From NCBI RefSeq assembly GCF_041435055.1, contig NZ_CP108002.1, forward strand, positions 3,534,001 to 3,598,000: a DNA stretch of 64,000 bases, read 5' to 3'. The stretch comes from Streptomyces sp. NBC_00341 (GTDB lineage Bacteria > Actinomycetota > Actinomycetes > Streptomycetales > Streptomycetaceae). A program made the translations under genes and the position numbers. Positions within the stretch are counted from its first letter, which is position 1. Every line of letters begins with the position of its first letter. Positions 57,786 to 64,000 of the stretch are shown here, piece after piece. Under the pieces are notes generated by a model, which was given only the letters and a program-made list of their open reading frames with translations, ran no database searches and was not told where the DNA came from.

Positions 57786-60110
57786 TCAGCTCCTCTCCGA
57801 GGTGCCGCGGCCCTGCGGCGAGGTGGGCGGCAGCGGGTCGGTGCGGGAGACCTGGGTCTCCGGGTAGGCGACATGGCCCGGCGCGACCGGGGGCGCGGGG
57901 ACCTCGTCGATCGCCGCGGCGTGCTCGATGCGGCAGGCGCAGACCTTGTACTCCGGGATCTTGGAGCGGGGGTCCAGGGCGTCGATGGTCAGCGCGTTGG
58001 CGGCGGTGGGGACGGGCCAGTGGTACGGGATGAAGACGGTGTCGGGGCGGATCGCCTCGGTGACCAGGGCGGGGAAGACCTCGCTGCCGCGCCGGGTGAC
58101 GACACGGACCGGTTCACCGTTGCGGAAGCCGTGGGAGGGGTGGATCTCGGCCCAGGGGCGCGGGGTCTGTTCGACAAGGGCGCCCAGCCTGCGGGTCTGG
58201 TTGCCGGAGAGGAAGTGCGCGACGGTGCGTCCGGTGGTGAGGGACATGGGGTGCTCGTCGTCGTACGGGTCCATCGGCTGGTGCCACTCGACGGCCTGCA
58301 TATGGATCTTGCCGTCGGGGTGGTAGGTCCTGCCGTCCTCGAAGAGGCGGGGGGTGCCGGGGTGGTCGGTGGAGGGGCAGGGCCAGGCGATTCCGCCCGT
58401 CTCCTCCAGCCGTTCGTAGGTGATGCCGTAGTAGTCGTTGACGGTGCCGGCGGAGGCGATCCGCAGTTCGTCGAAGACCTCGCGGGAGTCGGTGAAGGCG
58501 AATTTGTCACCCGCGCCGAGGCGTTTGGCCAGTTCGCACATCACCCAGGTGTCGGTCCGTACGCCGGGGGGCGGGTCCTGGGCCTTGTTGTGCTTGACCA
58601 CCCGGGCCTCGGCGTTGGCCATCACCCCTTCGTCCTCGGCCCAGGTGGTGACGGGGAAGACGACATGCGCGTTGGCAGCGGTCTCGGAAAGGAAGAAGTC
58701 GAATTGAGCGTGGAACTCTGTCGCGTCGTAACCCTCCTTGACCACCTTGTAGTTGGGGAGGGAGACGAACGGGTTGTTGCAGATGCCGATCAGTCCGCGG
58801 ATCTCGCGGCGTTGCATCTGCCAGACCATTTCCATCATCGAGGTTCCGGCGGGCGGGAGTTCGGACTCCTCGATGCCCCAGATCTCGCAGATCTGCCGGC
58901 GGTGCTCCTCGTTCGTGATGGAGCGGCCGCCGGGCAGCAGGTCGGACTTCTGGCCGTGTTCGCGGCCTCCCTGCCCGTTGCCCTGGCCGGTGATCGTTCC
59001 GTAGCCGGCGCCGGGTTTGCCGATGTGCCCGGTGGCGGTGCAGAGGTTGATCACGGTGAGGCAGTTCTCGACGCCCTGCGAGTGGTGCTCGATGCCGCGG
59101 GCGTGCCAGGCCATGGCCTTGGGCGCGCGGGCGAAGGTGCGGGCGACCTGGACGATCTGTTCGGCGGGGACCCCGCAGATCTCTGCGGACCTGGCCGGCG
59201 GGTACTCGGCGGCCTTGGCCTTCACCTCCTCCCAGCCGGTGGCGTGGGCGGCGAGGTAGTTCTCGTCGGTGAGCCCTTCCTCGATGACCACGTTCAGCAC
59301 GGCGTTGAAGAACGCCGAGTCGGTGCCGGGTTTGAGGGCGACGTGGATGTCGGCGGTCCGGGCGATGGCCGTCTCGCGCGGGTCGATGACGATCAGGCTG
59401 GCCCCGCGGTCGCGGGCGCCCCAGACGTACTGGGTCATCACGGGGAAGCACTCACCGACGTTGGAGCCGGCGATCAGCAGGCAGTCGGTGAGCAGGATGT
59501 CGGAGAAGGGGTTGCCTGCCCGGTCGATGCCGAAGGCGAGCTTGTTGGCACCGGCGGCGCTGACCATGCAGAGCCGGCCGTTGTAGTCGACGTGCCGGGA
59601 CTTGAGTGCGACCCGGGCGAACTTGCCGACGAGATAGGTCTTCTCGGAGAACAGGCTGGCCCCGCCGAGCAGCCCGAAGGCGTCGTTGCCGTGCGTCTGC
59701 TGGATGCGCTTGATCTCGGCGACGGTGAAGTCGAGGGCCTCGTCCCAGGAGACCTCCCGGAGGTCCTCGTCGCGGGTGCGCCGCATGAGCGGGGCGGTGA
59801 GCCGGTCGGGGTGGTTGACCTGCTGGTAGGCGTTGATGCCCTTGGGACACAGGCGCATCCGGTTGATGTCGTGGTTGCGGGGTTCGACGCCGAAGACCTT
59901 GCCTGCCCGGTCGACGCGGAGGTACATCCCGCACTGGACGCCGCAGAAGCAGCAGTGGGTGGGGACGAGCGTCTCGCCGTTCTGGTCGGCGTGCCACTGG
60001 TCGGCGGGGATGCCGCCCGCGTCCCGGAAGGCGCGGGTGCCCGGCGGCGCGAGGGAGGGGTCGAGGGGCACGATCGCCCGGGGGTCGGCCGCTCGGGGAT
60101 CCGCGGTCAC
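57786..60110 (-). CDS. Molybdopterin-dependent oxidoreductase, NapA/FdhF-like catalytic subunit
   Basis: 774 residues from GTG 60110. N-terminal 4Fe-4S site CCFCGVQC...RLCPKG; molybdenum ligand Cys in NGRLCMVSAAGANK, so not a selenocysteine formate dehydrogenase; IDPRETAIARTADIHV and GKPGAGYGTITGQGNGQGGR bind the bis-MGD cofactor; C-terminal MSLTTGRTVAHFLSGNQTRR and the molydopterin-binding end. Substrate unsettled: nitrate, formate or another small oxyanion. Overlaps the cytochrome gene by 4 bases. Confidence 0.92.
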   Translation of the reverse strand: MTADPRAADPRAIVPLDPSLAPPGTRAFRDAGGIPADQWHADQNGETLVPTHCCFCGVQCGMYLRVDRAGKVFGVEPRNHDINRMRLCPKGINAYQQVNHPDRLTAPLMRRTRDEDLREVSWDEALDFTVAEIKRIQQTHGNDAFGLLGGASLFSEKTYLVGKFARVALKSRHVDYNGRLCMVSAAGANKLAFGIDRAGNPFSDILLTDCLLIAGSNVGECFPVMTQYVWGARDRGASLIVIDPRETAIARTADIHVALKPGTDSAFFNAVLNVVIEEGLTDENYLAAHATGWEEVKAKAAEYPPARSAEICGVPAEQIVQVARTFARAPKAMAWHARGIEHHSQGVENCLTVINLCTATGHIGKPGAGYGTITGQGNGQGGREHGQKSDLLPGGRSITNEEHRRQICEIWGIEESELPPAGTSMMEMVWQMQRREIRGLIGICNNPFVSLPNYKVVKEGYDATEFHAQFDFFLSETAANAHVVFPVTTWAEDEGVMANAEARVVKHNKAQDPPPGVRTDTWVMCELAKRLGAGDKFAFTDSREVFDELRIASAGTVNDYYGITYERLEETGGIAWPCPSTDHPGTPRLFEDGRTYHPDGKIHMQAVEWHQPMDPYDDEHPMSLTTGRTVAHFLSGNQTRRLGALVEQTPRPWAEIHPSHGFRNGEPVRVVTRRGSEVFPALVTEAIRPDTVFIPYHWPVPTAANALTIDALDPRSKIPEYKVCACRIEHAAAIDEVPAPPVAPGHVAYPETQVSRTDPLPPTSPQGRGTSERS

Positions 60111-61189
60111 TTGAAGCCCTTCTTCACCTGGGAGAGATAGGCACTGCCGCGCAGCACCCGCTTGCAGCGCGGGCAGTACTCGGTCCACGCGTCGAAGTCG
60201 AGGCTGAGGTCGCGCATGGTGCCGCGGAGGTTCTCGACGTACGGGGCGGTGTCGATGGGCTCCTCGCAGCGGCGGCAGCCGAAGACCTCCTGGTCCTGCC
60301 GGCCGGTGTACTTGAACAGCTGCATGCCGACGGCGGCGGGCCGCTGGACGATGTGGAAGAACTTCCCGAAGGGGATGTAGATGAGGGTGAAGACCACCGA
60401 AACCATGTGGAGGATCGCCAGGAACTCGTATCCGCCGCCGTGCAGGAAGATCGAGGAGAAGGTGAGCAGCAGGCCGGTGACGGCGATGACGACGAGCGCG
60501 ATCAGCGGCACCAGGTCGTAGCCGAACCGCTGGCCCGTGATGGCGCCCCGGTCCTTCATCCGGCGCCACAGGAAGTAGGAGGCGCCGGGGATGACGAGGA
60601 CGGCGGCGATGTCCAGGCCGTGGAACATCAGCCAGCCGAGGATGTTCAGGGAGTCGAACCCGATGATCTTGAATCCCCAGATACGCATCTCGTAGCCGGG
60701 TCCCGCTCCGCTGCCCGAGGTGAAGGTGAACCAGCCCCAGGTCAGCGGGAAGGTGATCAGGGAGGCGAGGATGCAGCCCCAGAAGATCAGCTGGTGGGCG
60801 GCCCAGCGGGCGTGGGAGCGGGCGCCGAGGAACTTCTGGAAGCCGAGGTAGGTGGCGATCATCTTCGGCAGGGCGGTGGGGGCCTTACGGAAGTTGGCCA
60901 CCGAGAAGAGGCTCCCCCAGCCCTTCTTGAACAGCCGCCGGGCCCCGGGGGCGGAGACCCACACCGTGTAGCGGTAGGCCACGCCGAAGGCGAGGAAGAC
61001 GGTGGCCACGGCATAGGGCAGGAGGGCCGAGTCGAAGTTCTCCAGAAGCCTGCTGCCCAGCACGATCGCGATGACGAGCAGGAGGGAGACGATGACGCCG
61101 GCCGCGGTCGCGCGGGCGGTGGCGGACCGGCTGCCCGTGGGCGCGAGGCGGGCGGGCCTGTCGGCAGAGGGCTCTGGTGGCTCGGTCAC
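60107..61189 (-). CDS. Membrane cytochrome-b-like (NarI-type) subunit with C-terminal CxxC motifs
   Basis: 360 residues from GTG 61189. Six or more hydrophobic helices (VIVSLLLVIAIVLGSRLL, HQLIFWGCILASLITF, IIGFDSLNILGWLMFHGLDI, HMVSVVFTLIYIPF) with helix histidines that could bind heme. The soluble C-terminus carries CRRCEEPI and CPRCKRVL, two CxxC pairs that may hold zinc or an Fe-S cluster. First gene of the operon. Confidence 0.82.
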   Translation of the reverse strand: MTEPPEPSADRPARLAPTGSRSATARATAAGVIVSLLLVIAIVLGSRLLENFDSALLPYAVATVFLAFGVAYRYTVWVSAPGARRLFKKGWGSLFSVANFRKAPTALPKMIATYLGFQKFLGARSHARWAAHQLIFWGCILASLITFPLTWGWFTFTSGSGAGPGYEMRIWGFKIIGFDSLNILGWLMFHGLDIAAVLVIPGASYFLWRRMKDRGAITGQRFGYDLVPLIALVVIAVTGLLLTFSSIFLHGGGYEFLAILHMVSVVFTLIYIPFGKFFHIVQRPAAVGMQLFKYTGRQDQEVFGCRRCEEPIDTAPYVENLRGTMRDLSLDFDAWTEYCPRCKRVLRGSAYLSQVKKGFK

Positions 61190-61270
61190 CCCGCCACCGT
61201 AGGGACATAAGGGAGTGTTAGTCCTGTTTTGCGGCTCTACGGGGTGAGCGCGTCGCCGTGGGACGACACC

Positions 61271-61320
61271 CGGGCATGCGGACACCCGGATGCCCGCATG
61301 CCCGGACACCTGAATGCCCG
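61271..61320. repeat. Hairpin and direct repeats upstream of the P1-peptidase gene
   Basis: CGGGCATGCGG (61271-61281) and CCGCATGCCCG (61294-61304) form an 11-bp stem. The block CGGACACC.G.ATGCCCG occurs at 61279-61296 and again at 61303-61320, a 24-bp period. It lies between the divergent operon and the peptidase gene. Confidence 0.75.
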
Positions 61321-61436
61321 GACGTCCAGGCGCCCTCTCCGCTCTCCCGCCCGCCCTCGCGGGTAGGTTCACCCCGTACCGCCCGCCACGATGCACCGCC
61401 CGCCACGCTCACGCCCCCGACCCCGAGGAGTACCGG

Positions 61437-62534
61437 ATGGACGCGCTGACCGATGTTGCCGGGATCCGGGTGGGGCACGCCTCGCTCGCGGGCAGGGGTG
61501 CGCTCAGCGGCACCACCGTGGTCCTCGCCCCCGAGGGCGGTGCGGTCGCCGCCGTCGATGTGCGCGGCGGCGGCCCCGGCACCCGGGAGACGGACGCGCT
61601 CGACCCGCGCAATCTGGTGCAGCGCGTCGACGCCCTGGTGCTGACCGGGGGCAGCGCGTACGGGCTCGACGCGGCGTCCGGCGTGATGGCCTGGCTGGAG
61701 GAGCAGGGGCGCGGCGTGCGGGTCGGCGCCGATCCGGCACAGGTCGTCCCGGTGGTCCCGGCGGCGTGCCTCTTCGACCTGGGCCGGGGCGGTGACTGGC
61801 GGGCCCGTCCGGACGCGTCGACCGGCCGGGCCGCCGTGGAGGACGCCGCGCGCACGGAGCCGGGGGCGGCGGTCGCCGAGGGCTGCGTCGGCGCGGGCAC
61901 GGGCGCGGTCGCCGGGCAGCTGAAGGGCGGGGTGGGGACGGCGAGCACCCTGCTGCCGTCCGGCATCACGGTGGCCGCGCTGGCCGTGGTGAACGCGGCG
62001 GGCTCTGTCCTCGACCCCCGTACCGGGGTGCTGTACGGGGAGTACGGAGCCGCCGAGCCGGCCGTCGCCCCCGCGCCGGAGGTCCACCGCACGGCGCAAC
62101 AGCGCCTGGCACAGGCGTACGACGCGAACGCGCGCCCCCCGCTCAACACCACGCTCGCCGTCGTCGCCACGGACGCCGACCTCGGCCGGGCGCAGGCACA
62201 GAAGCTCGCGGGCACCGCGCACGACGGGCTGGCGCGCGCCATCCGGCCCGTACATCTGCTGACCGACGGGGACACCGTTTTCGCGCTGGCCACCGGCGCA
62301 CGGACGCTGGACCCGGCGAACCCGATCGCGCTCAATGACCTGCTCGCGGCGGGTGCGGAGACACTGGCCCGCGCCATCGTGAAGGCCGTGCGGGCGGCCA
62401 CCGGCATCAACGGCCGCGAGGGCGGCGGCACATATCTCTCGTACAGCGATCTCTACGGCAAGCAGCCGCAGCCACGACGCCCGGCGGACGGCGGCGGTCC
62501 CGCAGCCGACTCACCCTCCGCACAAGGAAGTTAG
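61437..62534 (+). CDS. P1 family peptidase (DmpA-type aminopeptidase)
   Basis: 365 residues from ATG 61437 (GAGGAG upstream). Starts DVAGIRVGHA, then GGGPGTRETDALDPRNLVQR, LTGGSAYGLDAASGVMAWLE and GCVGAGTGAVAGQLKGGVGT; the autocatalytic nucleophile would lie near PLNTTLAVVATDA. Ntn-hydrolase-fold peptidase acting on D-amino-acid or beta-amino peptides. Monocistronic. Confidence 0.92.
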   Translation: MDALTDVAGIRVGHASLAGRGALSGTTVVLAPEGGAVAAVDVRGGGPGTRETDALDPRNLVQRVDALVLTGGSAYGLDAASGVMAWLEEQGRGVRVGADPAQVVPVVPAACLFDLGRGGDWRARPDASTGRAAVEDAARTEPGAAVAEGCVGAGTGAVAGQLKGGVGTASTLLPSGITVAALAVVNAAGSVLDPRTGVLYGEYGAAEPAVAPAPEVHRTAQQRLAQAYDANARPPLNTTLAVVATDADLGRAQAQKLAGTAHDGLARAIRPVHLLTDGDTVFALATGARTLDPANPIALNDLLAAGAETLARAIVKAVRAATGINGREGGGTYLSYSDLYGKQPQPRRPADGGGPAADSPSAQGS

Positions 62535-62658
62535 GGCAAAACGCCGGGAACCTTCTGCGTGCGTCATACGTTTTGCTGAACCCCGGTCACGATGTCAGAC
62601 CCAGGGACTACGTTATGCACGCATCGGGTAACACGCGGCGACGGCCTGGAGAAGCACC

Positions 62659-63429
62659 TTGAGCGATCCGTACGAGACAACCGAGCAGCACCTCGAACGA
62701 CTCCTGCGACGGGCTCTCAACTCGTTCGACCTGCCCGACAGTACGGTCGAGCGGCTCGGCTCGGCCCTCGCCCACAGCAGTTCCCTGCACTCCTCGCACC
62801 ACAGCGCGACGCTGCACCGCGAGACGTACCGGCATACGTATCTGCTGTCCGACGGCAGCCCGTTAACGCTCTGGGAGCTGGTGCACTGCGGCCAGCGGGA
62901 CCCCGAGGGCCCCCGCTGCGGCTCGCAGCCCGGCGACCGGCAGCACGAGCTGTACGACGACGAGGCCGACGTGCACATCGCCGCGGCCCGGCTCGCCGGC
63001 GGCTTCCGCGACGCCCCGGTCTTCGGGGACGAGGGCCCCCAGGGCGACCTGGAGATCCTCACGGCCCTGATGGCGGCGCCCCCGGCCCCGCTCCCCCGGA
63101 TGTACGCCCCGGACAACTCCGCGGACCACGCCCGCCGCGTGCTGCGCCGCGCGGAGAACGGCGACGTCCCCGGCGAGGAGACCGCCCACCTGCTGCGGGC
63201 CGCCTTCGCCCACCACATCACCCAGATCTTCGGCCGCCAGTGCCAGGTGGACGGACGGGACGCGGGCTTCACCCTGTACGAGCACGCCTTCCTGCTCCTG
63301 GACGGCAGCGAGACGAGCCTGTGGGAGGTCGAGCACACGGCGACGCCCGACGGCCGCCACATGTGCGAGGTGTACGGCGACGAGGAGACGGCGCGCGGCG
63401 CGATGGAGAGCCGTACGCGCATCTGCTGA
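62659..63429 (+). CDS. DUF6227 family protein with TTA codon
   Basis: 256 residues from TTG 62659, behind GGAGAAG. Contains TTEQHLERLLRRALNSFDLP and two related SGSxxLWE-type segments (DGSPLTLWELVH and DGSETSLWEVEHT), suggesting an internal duplication. The TTA at 62863-62865 (codon 69) sits in the first of these and would make the protein bldA-dependent. Function unknown; conserved in streptomycetes. Confidence 0.85.
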   Translation: MSDPYETTEQHLERLLRRALNSFDLPDSTVERLGSALAHSSSLHSSHHSATLHRETYRHTYLLSDGSPLTLWELVHCGQRDPEGPRCGSQPGDRQHELYDDEADVHIAAARLAGGFRDAPVFGDEGPQGDLEILTALMAAPPAPLPRMYAPDNSADHARRVLRRAENGDVPGEETAHLLRAAFAHHITQIFGRQCQVDGRDAGFTLYEHAFLLLDGSETSLWEVEHTATPDGRHMCEVYGDEETARGAMESRTRIC

Positions 63430-63496
63430 GCCCGCGCGAACGGAGCGGTGCCCGCACCCTCGGGGGGTACGGGCACCGCGCACGTTCTCCGTCAGC

Positions 63497-64000
63497 TCAG
63501 TGCGTGAGCACGGGCTCGTCGACGGGTTCCGCGGGGGAGGCGGCCTCGGCCATCTCTTCGCCGCCCTCCACGTGCTGCTTCGGCCGGGCCGGGAGCGCGA
63601 ACATCAGCAGGAAGATGGCCGCGAGCACACCGGCCACCCACCACAGGGAGTGCTCGAAGGCGTCGGCGAACGCCGGGCCCAGCTGCGCGGGCGTGAGCCG
63701 GTCACCGATTGCCCCGAAGAAGATCACCGAGACGAGCGCGAGCCCCAGCGCGTTGCCCATCTGCTGCACGGTGTTGAACAGCCCGGAGGCGGAGCCGGAG
63801 TGCTCCTTGGGCACCTCGGACAGCACCGCGTCGGCCAGCGGGGCGACGATCAGCCCCATCCCGAGCCCCATCACCACCAGCGGCAACGCCATCTGCCAGG
63901 ACGTGATCCCCATGCCGTAGCGGTCGGACTCCCAGATGTAGAGCAGCAGACCGGCGACCATCAGCAGCGCCCCCGCCTGGAGGACCTTGCGCCCGAAGCG
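63497..64000 (-). CDS. MFS transporter, C-terminal part (gene continues past the window edge)
   Basis: 168 residues visible, open to the edge. Membrane helices LVVMGLGMGLIVAPLADAVL, GLFNTVQQMGNALGLALVSV and WWVAGVLAAIFLLMFALPA. The motif GSASGLFNTVQQMG is typical of 14-helix DHA2 (EmrB/QacA) exporters. The upstream part (FGRKVLQAGALLMVAG) stays in frame to base 64000. Confidence 0.85.
   Translation of the reverse strand, partial: RFGRKVLQAGALLMVAGLLLYIWESDRYGMGITSWQMALPLVVMGLGMGLIVAPLADAVLSEVPKEHSGSASGLFNTVQQMGNALGLALVSVIFFGAIGDRLTPAQLGPAFADAFEHSLWWVAGVLAAIFLLMFALPARPKQHVEGGEEMAEAASPAEPVDEPVLTH

Noticed and set aside
57684..60140. 818-codon plus-strand frame opposite the molybdoenzyme
   Set aside because: Shadow; Gly/Val/Asp-rich with no motifs.

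Overview
The window is high-GC actinobacterial DNA, almost certainly Streptomyces. Start codons are often GTG or TTG with GGAG-type ribosome sites, TTA codons are very rare (two genes), and several families are typical of streptomycetes (Scr1/DUF397 regulator pairs, SepX/GlpR, DUF6227, DUF6578). There is no rRNA, CRISPR array or biosynthetic cluster. One tRNA gene (Ala, CGC) is present.

Layout. 0-6.5 kb is accessory: an Uma2 nuclease-like protein, a bldA-type TTA gene, a TetR/SDR divergon with two inverted-repeat operators, a Sel1/TPR protein, and an Scr1-like regulator with DUF397 and anti-sigma-type ATPase partners. 6.5-15.6 kb is one minus-strand polymorphic-toxin locus. It holds a 33-codon leader ORF, an ESX-like partner, a 1604-residue RHS/YD-repeat protein with a 159-residue C-terminal toxin module, and three paralogous putative immunity genes. 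Two of these sit behind decayed copies of the toxin tail, so the locus looks like a history of toxin-tail replacement. 16-24 kb is a recombination scar: a DUF6232 pair, two head-on truncated genes, a pentapeptide-repeat gene, an intact IS3-family element inserted into a decayed IS630-type transposase, a repeat-rich non-coding stretch and a plasmid-type winged-helix gene.

23.4-34.2 kb holds housekeeping and stress genes: a second methionine aminopeptidase, CsbD, a Baeyer-Villiger monooxygenase/hydrolase/SDR operon opposite a MerR regulator, three GNAT acetyltransferases, exonuclease III, a DUF2089/membrane/SHOCT-like trio, DUF6578 and a barstar-domain protein. 34.2-40.2 kb lies between two imperfect copies of the tRNA-Ala 3' flank. 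It contains a coiled-coil winged-helix protein, an XRE regulator and a coupled pair made of a tyrosine-recombinase-like protein and a DDE transposase-like protein, and is best read as a possible undescribed integrated element.

40.2-64 kb is conserved chromosome: sepX, rimJ-like, mog, moaC, glp/moeA, galU, 5-formyl-THF cyclo-ligase, a penicillin-acylase homologue, a K+/H+ antiporter apparently starting at CTG, an MFS exporter, an FmdB-type zinc-ribbon gene behind a CIRCE operator, MTA phosphorylase and mscL. The order resembles the mycobacterial glpR-rimJ-moeA-galU-cyclo-ligase-Rv0991c block. It ends with a five-gene membrane molybdopterin oxidoreductase operon, a P1-family peptidase, a TTA-containing DUF6227 gene and a truncated MFS gene. 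The molybdenum-cofactor genes (mog, moaC, glp) lie about 14 kb from this molybdoenzyme operon and could supply its cofactor.
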